Shown: in pieces, positions 42,281 through 51,902 of the stretch | Layout of the letters: each line of letters opens with the position of its first letter | Position numbering within the stretch: the stretch's first letter is position 1 | NCBI RefSeq assembly: GCF_013364155.1 | Contig: NZ_CP054916.1 | Location: 5,143,001 to 5,207,000 of the forward strand | DNA: 64,000 nt | From: Streptomyces sp. NA02950 | GTDB lineage: Bacteria > Actinomycetota > Actinomycetes > Streptomycetales > Streptomycetaceae | Direction of reading: 5' to 3' | Made by a program: the position numbers and the translations under genes | Notes under the pieces: generated by a model | The model's database searches: none | What the model was told of the DNA's origin: nothing | The model's input: only the letters and a program-made list of their open reading frames with translations

Positions 42281-42703
42281 CTACGCCTGGCCGAGGGCAC
42301 GCGTGGCCGTGGCCATTGCCTGGCCGGCTGCTGGGTATCCGATGTACGGGACGGTGTGGAGTACGGCTTCCAGGATCTCCTCGGGGCTGAGTCCGTTGGC
42401 CCGGCCTGCCACGACGTGGTTGCTGATCTCTGTCTGATGTCCCTGAGCCATCAGGACTCCGAGGGTGATCAGGCTGCGGTCGCGCCGGGCGAGCCCCGGA
42501 CGGGTCCAGATGTCCCCGAAGACGTGCTCCAGGGCCAGTCGGCCCATGCTGGGCACGGGGCCGTCTCCGTCGGGCGCGGCCTGCATGTTCGCGGTCAGGA
42601 AGGCCGCGCCCAGCATCTCCTCCACGACCTGCTCCCCCGCCGTTCGGCGCGCACTCGCCGTGCGTCGTGCGCCGGCGGCCTCGACGTCTTCGGTCGAGCT
42701 CAT
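42281..42703 (-). CDS. carboxymuconolactone decarboxylase (CMD)-family protein
   Basis: 140 residues from ATG 42703, overlapping the SDR stop by 4 nt. WTRPGLARRDRSLITLGVLMAQGHQTEISNHVVAGRANGLSPEEILEAVLHTVPYIGYPAAGQAMATATRAL is a complete CMD domain. The AhpD CxxC pair is absent, so a decarboxylase- or lyase-like role is more likely than peroxide reduction. Last gene of the P450 operon. Confidence 0.9.
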   Translation of the reverse strand: MSSTEDVEAAGARRTASARRTAGEQVVEEMLGAAFLTANMQAAPDGDGPVPSMGRLALEHVFGDIWTRPGLARRDRSLITLGVLMAQGHQTEISNHVVAGRANGLSPEEILEAVLHTVPYIGYPAAGQAMATATRALGQA

Positions 42704-43557
42704 GGCTGTTCTCCGTTTTCGGGCGCGGTCAGGCGGGACAACATGCCCAGGCCGGTTGCGGTGGTGGTCCCGGCGTCCACGGGGAGCACCGTGCCGGTGA
42801 TCCAGCGTGACTCCGGGCCGGCCATGAAGAGCGCGGCCCAGGCCAGGTCCCAGGCGGTGCCCTCCAGTCCCAGCAGGTTGGCCTTGCGGCGCATCTCCCG
42901 GCCCTCGGCGCCGCCCTGGTCCCCCATGGGGGTGTACAGGTGCCCGGGGACCAGGCAGTTGACGCGGATGTTGTCCGGTCCCCAGGCGTGGGCGAGGTCG
43001 ACGGTCAGGGACTGCAGGGCGCCCTTGCTGGGGCCGTAGGCGCCGGTGCCGAAGCCGCGCAGGCCGGCGATGGAAGAGACATTGACGATCGAGCCCCCAC
43101 CGCTGCGGACGAGATGCGGGTAGGCGGCGCGGGCCACCAGCATGGGGGCGGTCGCGTTGACCGCGAAGACCCGGTCCCAGTCGGCGCGGGTCGCCGTCTT
43201 GATGTCCCCCTTGGGGGTGACGGCCGCGTTGTTGACGACCGCGTCGAGCCGGCCCGCCGTGAACGCGAAGGAGTCCACGGCGTTACCGACGGCGTCCTCG
43301 TCGGTGACGTCGGCCACCAGCGTGACGGCCTTGCCGCCGGCCTCCTCGATACGCGTGCGCGTGCGCGCGGCGCGCTCCTCACCGACGTCGAGAATCCCGA
43401 CGGTGGCGCCCTGCGCGGCGAGCAGCAGGGCGGTCGCGGCTCCCGTGCCGAGGAAGTCTCCGCTGCTGCCGGCACCAGTGATCAGCGCCGCCGTGCCCTC
43501 CATACGCCTGCCACGGCCGTCGAGGTAGCCCCCGACGGTGAACGCGCCGGCGCTCAC
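42700..43557 (-). CDS. short-chain dehydrogenase/reductase
   Basis: 285 residues from GTG 43557, whose GTGA overlaps the P450 stop; ATG 43503 is an alternative. Rossmann motif ALITGAGSSGDFLGTGAATAL (with a 3-residue-longer glycine loop than usual), NNAAVTPKGD, and the active site NVSSIAGLRGFGTGAYGPSKGAL (Ser, Tyr, Lys). C-terminal ITGTVLPVDAGTTTATG is typical of SDRs. Probably oxidises or reduces the P450 product. Confidence 0.92.
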   Translation of the reverse strand: MSAGAFTVGGYLDGRGRRMEGTAALITGAGSSGDFLGTGAATALLLAAQGATVGILDVGEERAARTRTRIEEAGGKAVTLVADVTDEDAVGNAVDSFAFTAGRLDAVVNNAAVTPKGDIKTATRADWDRVFAVNATAPMLVARAAYPHLVRSGGGSIVNVSSIAGLRGFGTGAYGPSKGALQSLTVDLAHAWGPDNIRVNCLVPGHLYTPMGDQGGAEGREMRRKANLLGLEGTAWDLAWAALFMAGPESRWITGTVLPVDAGTTTATGLGMLSRLTAPENGEQP

Positions 43558-44786
43558 CAGGTCACCGGCAAGGACTTCAGGCCGTACACGGCGGTCTCGC
43601 TCTTGAAGTCCAACTCGTCCTCGGCGACGGCCAGCCGCAGCCCGGGGATCCGTTCGAAGAGGCGGGGCCAGGCCACCTCCATCTCGACGCGGGCAAGGTT
43701 CTGGCCCAGGCACTGGTGGGTGCCGAAGCCGAAGGCGACGTGGTTGCGGGGGTTGCGGCCGATGTCGAGCCGGTCGGCGGGGCACTCGTCCGTGTCGAAG
43801 ACGCGCGGGTCATGGTTGCCGGCGACCAACGAGACGATGACGCCCTCACCCTCGCGGACCAGCTGCCCGCCGATCTCCACGTCTTCGAGAGCGACACGGC
43901 GCGGGTTGACGGCGACGATGCTCCAGTAGCGCAGCATCTCCTCCACGGTGCTGGCCGCCAGCTCCGGGTGGGCGATCAGCCGTTCGCGCTGGTCGGGGTT
44001 GACGAGAAGTGCGGTCAGGCCCAGACCCAGCATGTTCGCGGTGGTCTCGTGTCCTGCTCCGGTCAGGATCGCGACCAGACCGGGCATGGTCTCGGGCGGG
44101 AATCCATCCGGACCGGAGTGGTCCGCGAGGAGACGGCTGATCATGTCGTCGCCGGGCTCGCGGCGCTTGCGCTCGATGAGATCCGTGTAGTATGCGATCG
44201 CCTCCAGCTGTCCCTGGACGCGCTCCTCATGCGTGGCCGTCAGGTCGGCGCCGAGGTCCGCGTGCTTCTGGAAGACCTCACGATCCTCGTAGGGGACGCC
44301 CAGGACGAGGCAGATGGCCCGGGACGGCAGGGCGAGCGCGAACTCCTGGACGAAGTCGATGGGACTGTCCTTGGCGAGTATCTTGTCGATCAGCTCGTCC
44401 GTGATCCGCAGGAGCTCGTCGCGCATGGCCCGAGTGCGCTTGACGCTGAACTCCCGGGTGAGCATCTGCCGCAGCCGGGCGTGCTCGGGGTCGTCGAGGC
44501 GCAGGAAGAGGCCGCCCTGCTCCTCGCGCTGGGTGGACCAGTCGAGTGGGTACTTGGGGTGGCGCACGTCGGCGCTGAAGGACTGGCTGCCCAGGACGGC
44601 ACGGACGTCGTCGTGCCGGGTGGCGAGCCAGTGCTGCGAGCCGTCCCAGATGGTGACCTTGTGCAGGCCGCCGGCCTCACGGAACTCGGCGTGCTGCGGC
44701 GGCGCGCTGAAGGGACAGGTCCGCGCGGCCGGGAAGAAGGGTGCTTCGCTCTCGGGTGCCGGGGTGGGGGGTGCGGAGGTGGTCAT
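43554..44786 (-). CDS. cytochrome P450
   Basis: 410 residues from ATG 44786 with GAAGGCAAGG upstream. I-helix oxygen-binding motif LTGAGHETTANML, ExxR as EEMLRY, and the haem loop FGFGTHQCLGQNLARVEM with the ligand Cys. A bacterial soluble class I P450 that needs a ferredoxin; both ferredoxin and reductase are encoded just upstream. Substrate unknown. Confidence 0.95.
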   Translation of the reverse strand: MTTSAPPTPAPESEAPFFPAARTCPFSAPPQHAEFREAGGLHKVTIWDGSQHWLATRHDDVRAVLGSQSFSADVRHPKYPLDWSTQREEQGGLFLRLDDPEHARLRQMLTREFSVKRTRAMRDELLRITDELIDKILAKDSPIDFVQEFALALPSRAICLVLGVPYEDREVFQKHADLGADLTATHEERVQGQLEAIAYYTDLIERKRREPGDDMISRLLADHSGPDGFPPETMPGLVAILTGAGHETTANMLGLGLTALLVNPDQRERLIAHPELAASTVEEMLRYWSIVAVNPRRVALEDVEIGGQLVREGEGVIVSLVAGNHDPRVFDTDECPADRLDIGRNPRNHVAFGFGTHQCLGQNLARVEMEVAWPRLFERIPGLRLAVAEDELDFKSETAVYGLKSLPVTW

Positions 44787-44851
44787 GTCGCCTTGCCTTC
44801 TTTCGAACGTCTCTGTTCTGGGTGAGTTGGGGGTGCGCGGTCCGCCGACGC

Positions 44852-46099
44852 CTATGCGGCGGACGGAGCAGCTGCGGGCCATGCGGCCCGGTCCAGGACG
44901 GCCTGCCGCCAGGTGCGCAGGGAGCGGGCCATGCCGTTGCCGAGCACGCCGTCCACGGTGCTCGGCCGGCCGTCGCTGTCGCGATGGCCGTAGACGCCGA
45001 TGAATCTGCCCTCGGAGAGCGAGCCCTCCACGACCGTGAAGGCCATGTCCCGGCCGGTGGTGCCGTAGGACTGGAGCTTCAGGTCGTACTGGTCGGACCA
45101 GAAGTACGGCAGTGAGGGCGCCGGGGGCTCCGCGCCCAGCAGGGCGGCTGCGACGGCTCGACCCTCCTCCGTCGCGGCGAGCCGGTGCTCGCTGCGCCGA
45201 TGGCGTCCGCTCGCCGGGTCGAACCAGGCCGCCACGTCACCCGCGGCCCAGATGCCCTCGCCCGCTCGCCCGGCCTTGTCGCACAGCACGCCTTCGACGC
45301 CGTCGCGCGTCCGATCGCCGAGCGGCACACCAGAGTCGGCGAGCCAGCCCACGGCCGGGCGAGCGCCGACGGCGACCAGCACGTTCGTCGCGTCGACGAC
45401 GCTGCCGTCGTCCAGGGCCACCCCCGTGGTACGGCCGGCCTCGGAGAGCACCTCGGTGACGCCGACACCGCACCGCAGGTCCACTCCGGCGGCGCGATGG
45501 CGTTCGGCGAGCATCTGCGCCACCTCCTCGCCCAGCACGCCGACCATGGGGAGCGCCAGCGGGTCGACCATCGTCACCGGCACGCCCATGCCTCGAGCGA
45601 CGGCCGCCGCCTCGGCCCCGACGAATCCGGCGCCGACCACAGCCAGCCGACTGCCTTGGGTGAGCGCGTCACGAAGACGGAGCGCGTCCGGGAGGTTGCG
45701 CAGCACCTGGCTGCCGGCCAGGCCGACGCCCAGCGAGACGGGATGCATTGCAACCGCTCCGGTGGCGATCACCAGTGCGTCGTACTCGCGCGTGGTGCCG
45801 TCGGCCAGACGCACCAGGCGGGCCTGCGTGTCCAGCCCCACGGCCGCCGTGCCCGGCAGGTGTGTGACACCGAGCGCTTCCCATTGCTCACCCGGCCGCA
45901 GCAGCAACCGGTCCGTCTCCCATTCACCTGCCAGCAGCTGCTTCGACAGGGGTGGACGGTCGTACGGCAGCCCCGGCTCGTCACCGATCAAGGTCACCTC
46001 ACCGGTGAACCCGCGCCGCCGCACCTCCTCCACCACCGCCAAGCCCGTGGCCGACGCGCCGACCACGACGAGCCGCCGCGGTTGCGGGGCGGCTGTCAC
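44852..46099 (-). CDS. FAD-dependent ferredoxin reductase
   Basis: 415 residues from GTG 46099. FAD-binding RLVVVGASATGLAVVEEVRRRG, LPYDRPPLSKQLL, VIATGAVAMHP, NADH-binding RLAVVGAGFVGAEAAAV, and GIWAAGDVAAWFDP. The C-terminal reductase-associated domain ends FWSDQYDLKLQSYG... and GVYGHRDSDGRPSTVDGVLGNG. Passes electrons from NAD(P)H to the ferredoxin encoded one base upstream. Confidence 0.94.
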   Translation of the reverse strand: MTAAPQPRRLVVVGASATGLAVVEEVRRRGFTGEVTLIGDEPGLPYDRPPLSKQLLAGEWETDRLLLRPGEQWEALGVTHLPGTAAVGLDTQARLVRLADGTTREYDALVIATGAVAMHPVSLGVGLAGSQVLRNLPDALRLRDALTQGSRLAVVGAGFVGAEAAAVARGMGVPVTMVDPLALPMVGVLGEEVAQMLAERHRAAGVDLRCGVGVTEVLSEAGRTTGVALDDGSVVDATNVLVAVGARPAVGWLADSGVPLGDRTRDGVEGVLCDKAGRAGEGIWAAGDVAAWFDPASGRHRRSEHRLAATEEGRAVAAALLGAEPPAPSLPYFWSDQYDLKLQSYGTTGRDMAFTVVEGSLSEGRFIGVYGHRDSDGRPSTVDGVLGNGMARSLRTWRQAVLDRAAWPAAAPSAA

Positions 46100-46100
46100 C

Positions 46101-46298
46101 TCAGCCCTTCTCGATCAGAATTGCGGCAGCCGGACACACCTGCGCGGCCTCTCGCGCGGCGGCTTCCTGCGCTGTCCCGGGCTCCGGGTCGAGCAGCACC
46201 ACGATGCCGTCCTCGTCCCGCTGATCGAACACCTCCGGGGCCACAAGCACGCACTGCCCGGCAGCGCAGCATTTCTCTTCATCGACCGTGATCTTCAC
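46101..46298 (-). CDS. 3Fe-4S-type ferredoxin
   Basis: 65 residues from GTG 46298 with GGAAAGG upstream. KITVDEEKCCAAGQCVLVAPEVFDQRDEDGIVVLL ... AAREAAQVCPAAAILIEKG. The cluster cysteines fit C-x5-C ... CP, as in P450-associated [3Fe-4S] ferredoxins. First gene of the five-gene operon; one base separates its stop from the reductase start. Confidence 0.94.
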   Translation of the reverse strand: MKITVDEEKCCAAGQCVLVAPEVFDQRDEDGIVVLLDPEPGTAQEAAAREAAQVCPAAAILIEKG

Positions 46299-46400
46299 CC
46301 AACTGCCTTTCCCTTGAGCACAGTGCAGGCCTTTCCATCTCCCCCGCATGACCTGACACGCGTAACCTTACGACTGTCGGGTTAGAGTGGGCAAGAGATC

Positions 46401-46790
46401 GTGAAGCGGCATACGGAACGCCCACTTCGGCATTGCGCGGATGCGGTGCTGGTGATCGACGAGACCGGGGACGTGAAGAAGGGCACGCACACCGTCGGTG
46501 CCCGGCGCCAGTACACCGGCACCGCCGGGAGGATCGAAAACGCGCAGGTTGCGGTTTACCTCGTCTACGCGGGCTGCCGCGGGCACGCGGCGGTGGACCG
46601 TGAGCTGTACATCGCGCGCTCGTGGACGTGCGACCCGGACCGCTGCCGGGCCGCGGGCCTGGGCGAGGACACCGTCTTCGCGACCAAGCCGGAGCTGGCC
46701 GCCCGCATGATCGGCCGGTTCCTTGACGCTGGGCACCTCGTGGGCCGGGTCGCAGGCGACGAGGACTACACAGTGGCGCAGTATCTTCGA
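46401..46790 (+). pseudogene. IS701-family transposase fragment
   Basis: LVIDETGDVKKGTHTVGARRQYTGTAGRIENAQVAVYLVYAGCRGHAAVDRELYIARSWTCDPDRCRAAG, then ATKPELAARMIGRFLDAGHLVGRVAGDEDY, is the middle of the DDE domain of IS701 transposases. N- and C-terminal parts are missing and no terminal repeats can be seen. Confidence 0.82.
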
Positions 46791-47215
46791 TTGCGCGTGC
46801 AAGGCCAGGCTTCACCCGTGGACGGCTCACACGCACAGAGGGCCACCACCAGGCGAAGGCGGCGAACATCCGCGCCTTCGACAACCGTCGTGCCCCATCC
46901 GTGCCCTCCGGAACGGCAAACAGCGGTCAACGGCGGTGCGGCCATGCCGCTATCCAAAGCCTCTGCCGCAGCATTTCACCAGGTCAGCGACATGCAGCTA
47001 TGGCAGGCGCCATTGATTCCCAAGCTCAGAGCGCGAGTTCGATGCTCGTCACCCGCTCCACGGCAAAGGCCCGGGTCACAGACCGGGCGCTGCTTATTGT
47101 CTAGACCTCCCCCGGGCAGGGCTCACCCTCTACCAGATCCTCGACGCACTCCAAGACACTCTGAGGTGCTGGAGTACCCCAGCAGTTCGTGCAGCCCGAG
47201 GAGCTGATGCACACT
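46791..47215. other. degraded stretch, no gene recognised
   Basis: Follows the transposase fragment. Open frames on both strands are short, Arg/Pro-rich and without family features. Confidence 0.4.
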
Positions 47216-48026
47216 GTGCCACCGGAGGGTCGAGGCTCTGTGGGCGTTGATCCGTCCGCACACGGGCGAGCAGTACGAGGTCCGGCCCACCTCGCGCGGC
47301 AAAGGGGCCGATGTCACAGCTTTGGTTTTGGGAGAGCGGGGATCATTCTTCGTCAAGGCGTGCCGCAACCGGCCTGGGGGCCGCCGGGCCTCGATCGTCC
47401 GGGAGCGGCTGGTCAATCCGTCGGTGCGGGCTCTCTCGCCGACGTTGCGGTGGCATGTCGAGGGTGACGACTGGATCGTGCTCGGCTTCGAGCCCGTGGA
47501 CGGACGCTCCGCGGACTTCACACCCGGCTCACCCGACCTCCCCGCGGTCGTAGGTGTCCTCGACAGCCTCGGGGAGCTCGTGGTGCGCCGGGTGAGGGGG
47601 AGACGCGGTGGGACCGGTTCGCCGATGAGGGGGACAGGGTTCATTTCCTGGGCGACGCCCTGCTGTTCACCGATGTCAACCCCGACAACTTGATGATCGG
47701 CGCGCGGCGGACGTCGATCGTGGACTGGTCGTGGCCCACCGTGGGCGCTGCCTTCATCGACCCCGCGTGTCTCGTGGTCCAACTGATCGCAGCCGGACAC
47801 ACAGCGGAACGGGCTGAAGCGTGGGCGGCCGAGTGCAAAGGGGTGGGCGACGGCGAATCCCGCCGCGATCGACGCGTTCACTGTCGCCACCGTGCGTATG
47901 AGCCGAGGCCAGGCGGAGCGGTTCCCGGACGCGAACTGGCTCCACGACATGGCCGAAGCCGCCCAGCAATGGGCCCTTCACCGAGGAGTTGAGGAGAAGG
48001 CGGTCATCCTCGCTCCGGGCGAGTGA
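47216..48026 (+). pseudogene. aminoglycoside phosphotransferase-like kinase, frameshifted
   Basis: Pieces in successive frames: VRPTSRGKGADVTALVLGERGSFFVKACRN, then HFLGDALLFTDVNPDNLMIGARRTSIVDWSWPTVGAAFIDPACLVVQLIAAGHT (Brenner-like DVNPDN and metal-binding VDWSW), then AIDAFTVATVRMSRGQAERFPDANWLHDMAEAAQQW. At least two shifts, near 47600 and 47840. Similar to uncharacterised APH-fold proteins of Streptomyces. Confidence 0.75.
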
Positions 48027-48484
48027 ACCAACGGTCCAAAGCCTGCCCGAGTCCCAACGAGCGTACGGCCCCCTGACCATGCCCGCACCCAGACCGGGCA
48101 GGACATCGCCCCAACGCTCTCGGTCGGCCGCTTGCCCATAGCGCGCCACTATCCGGGCGGGTGACCAACGGACCGTCGGCCGCCGTCCGTCTCGCATCAC
48201 CACGAGCCTTCGCGTTGAGCCTGATCGATGCGCCCCGGCTGGAGGGGGGAGTCCTCGAATGAGGGCATGACGACATCCCCGGTGCCATCGGCCCGGGGTC
48301 CTGAACAGAGCTCTCAACCTGACTACCCACCCCTGCCACGGTTTGAGGAGTAGTCCGGTCTTTGCGCTCCCACGACTCGCCCGCCGCGTGAAGCGGGCAG
48401 TAGCTGCACGGGTCCAGGGGACGATGGAGTCTGCGCATCCCCCGTGGCCGCAGCCTGATGTTCAGCGTGTGCGAGCGCCTCTAA
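48027..48484. other. unassigned stretch before the IS1380 element
   Basis: No recognisable gene. The minus-strand open frame contains an unfamiliar sequence (RIVARYGQAADRERWGDVLPGLGAGM), perhaps a relic. Confidence 0.35.
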
Positions 48485-50145
48485 CCTCGCGCTTTCACGA
48501 GGCGGGCTGTCCGACTGGTGATCAAGAAAGCAGAAAGTGCCTCTGACCAGCGAGAATGAGGATTGCTGAGGTCCTTGTTCCCGCCACCGCCGGAGGCACT
48601 TTCCAGGTGAAGAAGCGTATCGGGTCCTACCCGCGTGTCCGCGTCGAGGGCGGCGGTCGTGGGGTCGTCTCGCAGGCCGGGGCCGTGCTGCTGGTCGAGA
48701 CGATCCGCAAGTCCGGTCTCGACACGGCGATATCGGCGGCGCTTGAGCCGTGGCGGAAGGCCCGGGCGGTGCACGATCCGGGCAAGATCCTGCTGGATGT
48801 CGCGCTCGCGGTGGCACTCGGCGGGGACTGCCTGGCCGACGTGGGCTTGCTGCGGGCTGAGCCGGCCGTGTTCGGGCCGGTAGCCTCCGACCCCACGGTC
48901 TCCCGGCTGATCAACACGCTGGCGTCGGGCGGACAGCGGGTCCTGGCAGCACTGCGCACCGCCCGTGCTGAAGTACGCGAACGCGTATGGCGGTTGGCCG
49001 GTGAAGCAGCGCCGGACACGGGCGGGCAGGTGATCGTGGACATCGACGGCGTCCTCGTCCTGGCCCACTCCGAGAAGCAGGACGCAGCCGCGACCTGGAA
49101 GAAGACGTTCGGCCACCACCCGCTGATGGGATTCGTCGACCACGGCCGCAGCGGGTCCGGCGAGCCGGTCGTGGGCCTGCTGCGGCCCGGCAACGCGGGC
49201 TCCAACACCGCCGCCGACCACATCGAGGCCACCAGACTGGCCCTGGCCCAGTTGCCGAAACGGCTCCGGCGCGGCCGGCAGACGCTGATCCGTACCGACT
49301 CCGGCGGAGGCACCCACGAGTTCGTCGCCTGGCTCGCCCGGCGCGGAAGGTGGCTGTCGTACTCGGTCGGCATGACCATCACCGACGCCATCCACCAGGC
49401 CGTCCTGAAGGTCCCGGCCTCGGCCTGGACACCGGCCGTCGAACCCGACGGCGACATCCGCGACGGCGCCTGGGTTGCCGAACTCGGCGGCGACTGCCTG
49501 ACCGGCTGGCCCAACGGGCTGCGGCTGATCGTGCGGAAGGAACGGCCGCACCCCGGTGCCCAGTTGCGCTTCACCGACGCCGACGGCATGCGGTTGACCT
49601 GCTTTGCCACCAACACAGCGGGCGAGGCGATCGCCGCCCTTGAACTGCGCCACCGCCAGCGTGCCCGTGCTGAGGACCGCATCCGCGCCGCCCGCGCCAC
49701 CGGCCTGCGCAACCTTCCCCACCATGGCGCCGCACAGAACCAGATCTGGCTGGAGATCGTCCAGATCGCCCTGGACCTGCTGGCCTGGATGCCCCTGCTC
49801 GCTCTCACCGGCAAGGCCCGCCTGTGGGAGCCCCGCCGCCTTCGGCTTCGGCTGTTCTCCGCCGCCGCGCAGCTCATCACCACCGGCCGCCGCCGCTACC
49901 TCCGCCTGGCCAGGCACTGGCCCTGGGCCGACGTGATCAGCGATGCCCTGGACCGGCTCCGCGTCCTCCCGAACCCCGGCTGACCGGCACGTTCCCGTCC
50001 CTGCGAGCAGCACCACCCCCGACCGGAGCCGTGGAACCCGGCGCCCACCCGACGCGACAACCGGGCCGTCAGCCTGCCCAGACGCCGAAACCCCCACCAC
50101 AAAGAGTCCGCCAGCAAACTGACGACCCCTCATGAACGATCGAGG
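48485..50145. mobile_element. IS1380-family insertion sequence with CTAA target duplication
   Basis: Left end CCTCGCGCTTTCACGAGG and right end (reversed) CCTCGATCGTTCATGAGG form imperfect inverted repeats. CTAA flanks both ends (48481-48484 and 50146-50149), the expected 4-bp duplication. About 1661 bp with one intact transposase gene, so recently inserted. Confidence 0.86.
48556..49983 (+). CDS. IS1380-family transposase
   Basis: 475 residues from ATG 48556; the in-frame GTG at 48607 (VKKRIGSYPRVRVEGGG), with GGAGG upstream, is equally likely and matches relatives better. DDE domain with IVDIDGVLVLAHSEKQDAAATWKKTFGHHPLMGFV and TLIRTDSGGGTHEFVAWLARRGRWLSYSVGM. C-terminus IWLEIVQIALDLLAWMPLLAL...LRLFSAAAQLITTGRRRYLRL, standard for IS1380. 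Full length. Confidence 0.94.
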   Translation: MRIAEVLVPATAGGTFQVKKRIGSYPRVRVEGGGRGVVSQAGAVLLVETIRKSGLDTAISAALEPWRKARAVHDPGKILLDVALAVALGGDCLADVGLLRAEPAVFGPVASDPTVSRLINTLASGGQRVLAALRTARAEVRERVWRLAGEAAPDTGGQVIVDIDGVLVLAHSEKQDAAATWKKTFGHHPLMGFVDHGRSGSGEPVVGLLRPGNAGSNTAADHIEATRLALAQLPKRLRRGRQTLIRTDSGGGTHEFVAWLARRGRWLSYSVGMTITDAIHQAVLKVPASAWTPAVEPDGDIRDGAWVAELGGDCLTGWPNGLRLIVRKERPHPGAQLRFTDADGMRLTCFATNTAGEAIAALELRHRQRARAEDRIRAARATGLRNLPHHGAAQNQIWLEIVQIALDLLAWMPLLALTGKARLWEPRRLRLRLFSAAAQLITTGRRRYLRLARHWPWADVISDALDRLRVLPNPG

Positions 50146-50336
50146 CTAATGGGGGAATTCATGGAGGAGTTGGGCTTCACCGACGCCGTGGGGCATGGCA
50201 GGCTCGGGACGGCGATATGCCGGTCGCAGGAGCCAGATGCGCGTGCAGAGGGCTTAAAAGAGGCTGCTCCACCTCCGTGAAACCGCGCAGCATGTACGTT
50301 GCATGCGGTGGCTGGAGCGTCACACAGGGGGAGAGG

Positions 50337-51455
50337 TTGAATCTTCAGCATCAGGCCGGAAACTTTGTCAATGCCTCGTGGTCATTGCTGGGCTTACGAG
50401 ACTTGATCTACGAGATGGTCGACCAACTTTTCGTCGACCTCGAAAAGAACGGCGGCATGGCCGGTGATGATGACGCCGGTCGGGCGTTCGCTGCCGTGTA
50501 CACACCGGCAGTGAAGATGGTCTTCGAGAAGGCTGGCAGCGCTCATCAGGTCATGGCTACGGGTGCGGGAACGCTGCTGCTTGCTGCTGAGCAATTCCTC
50601 AGGCAGGACAGCAAAGTTGCGGCCTCACTGCTCGACCAGAGCCCTGGAGCCGCTGACTTCGGTTCGCAGCCCTCCGGACCGGACTGCACACCGCGGTCCA
50701 GTCACAACGCCGAGGATCTACCGGACGTTGTGGGTGAGACAAGCTGGTCCCAGAAGTGGCTGCATCATCAACGGTTTCGTGGACAGCGTGACAAGCTCCG
50801 TAAGGTCGCCAAGAGTTGGCGTTCTGCCGCGAAGATCCTCGAGGATGCCTACTGGGACTCCGACACTGCCTGGAAGACGGCCACCCTTGATCAGGCCGGC
50901 GAAACTGCGGACGCAGCTCATAGCTTCTTCAAAACGTTCGTCGGCAAGACTGCCCCTCCGTCCGTAGTGGGCGAGGATGAGACCCTCATGGCTAATCTGC
51001 CATCAGCCTGCAAGATGCTTGCTTCCGCATGCGATGCTTACGCGGACCATATCGACACAGCCCTCGAACAGATACCTTGGGATGAGAATGAGCCCTTCCG
51101 TGGGCCTGAGTTGAGCCCCGGGCTCGGCGGCAACGGAACCGATGGCGGCCTCCATGAACTCGTCGCGTCTGACACCCACATAGCAGCGCTCGGGAAAATT
51201 CCGCGTGCGCTGGACAGTTCCAGAGCGCGTGTCCCCGTGCCGCAACCTGATGGCGATTCGCTGCCGGGGCTGCCAATCCCTCTTGCTCCGCTCATTCGGG
51301 TCCCCGCCCTGGTCCCGGCCGGCTACCGGGTACCGACTGGGCCGCGAATTCCCCCCAATCCCACCCCCGGTACCACCGGATCCCCGTTTTCCCCTCCTCA
51401 ACCTTGGCCAGCAGCGGAAATTCCGCACTTGGCTGAACTCCTTGCGTGCGGGTGA
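50337..51455 (+). CDS. polymorphic toxin, N-terminal part (reading frame breaks before the toxin domain)
   Basis: 372 residues from TTG 50337, chosen because GGGGGAGAGG lies directly upstream; an ATG at 50292 is in frame. Helical WXG-like start LQHQAGNFVNASWSLLGLRDLIYEMVDQLFVDLEKN and later WRSAAKILEDAYWDSDTAWKTATLDQAGETADAAHSFF, then a Pro-rich linker (VPQPDGDSLPGLPIPLAPLIRVP). Resembles type VII-type secreted toxins. It ends early at 51455; the toxin continues in the +1 frame from about 51390. A homopolymer-rich stretch (CCCCGTTTTCCCC, 51380-51396) is the likely shift point. Confidence 0.66.
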   Translation: MNLQHQAGNFVNASWSLLGLRDLIYEMVDQLFVDLEKNGGMAGDDDAGRAFAAVYTPAVKMVFEKAGSAHQVMATGAGTLLLAAEQFLRQDSKVAASLLDQSPGAADFGSQPSGPDCTPRSSHNAEDLPDVVGETSWSQKWLHHQRFRGQRDKLRKVAKSWRSAAKILEDAYWDSDTAWKTATLDQAGETADAAHSFFKTFVGKTAPPSVVGEDETLMANLPSACKMLASACDAYADHIDTALEQIPWDENEPFRGPELSPGLGGNGTDGGLHELVASDTHIAALGKIPRALDSSRARVPVPQPDGDSLPGLPIPLAPLIRVPALVPAGYRVPTGPRIPPNPTPGTTGSPFSPPQPWPAAEIPHLAELLACG

Positions 51456-51870
51456 CGTATCTGGTGGTAAGCCCCCCGAGGTCGCCTACCAGAAGCGCGT
51501 GGCCGGATACCCTGAGTACGAGGTGCCGATCCCGCCTGGCGTCGTCAAAAGCCAGAACAACACGCTGATGGTCGACGGCTTCCGCGAAAGCGACGGTATG
51601 GCCATCGAAGCCAAGTACGTCAACAACGGGAAGAAGGAGTGCTATCGCACCCTCGATGAACTGCGTCAAAACCATCAAACGCACAAGAAGGATTTCCTCT
51701 ACGACAAGGACGAAAGGGAACTCAAAAAGTACGCCGCAGCGCTCAAAGACCCCCGGAACACTGAGATGCGGGGCGTGGAGACAGTCACAAACAACGCGGA
51801 CTCAGTAGCATACTGGCGCGTGATGATGGCGGCGTACGGTGTCAAAGGCTATGCGCGCTATGTCCCCTGA
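51205..51870 (+). CDS. polymorphic toxin, C-terminal nuclease-like part
   Basis: Real coding in this frame begins near 51390; the upstream part is out-of-frame shadow. LLNLGQQRKFRTWLNSLRAGDVSGGKPPEVAYQKRVAGYPEYEVPIPPGVVKSQNNTLMVDGFRESDGMAIEAKYVN, then DFLYDKDERELKKYAAALKDPRNTEMRGVETVTNNADSVAYWRVMMAAYGVKGYARYVP. The VDGFR...AIEAKYV core looks like the D-ExK nuclease motif of restriction-endonuclease-fold toxins. Follows the N-terminal part as one gene with a frameshift. Confidence 0.68.
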   Translation: MRWTVPERVSPCRNLMAIRCRGCQSLLLRSFGSPPWSRPATGYRLGREFPPIPPPVPPDPRFPLLNLGQQRKFRTWLNSLRAGDVSGGKPPEVAYQKRVAGYPEYEVPIPPGVVKSQNNTLMVDGFRESDGMAIEAKYVNNGKKECYRTLDELRQNHQTHKKDFLYDKDERELKKYAAALKDPRNTEMRGVETVTNNADSVAYWRVMMAAYGVKGYARYVP

Positions 51871-51902
51871 CCAACATCGATGCAACACAATGGAGTCATC
51901 AC

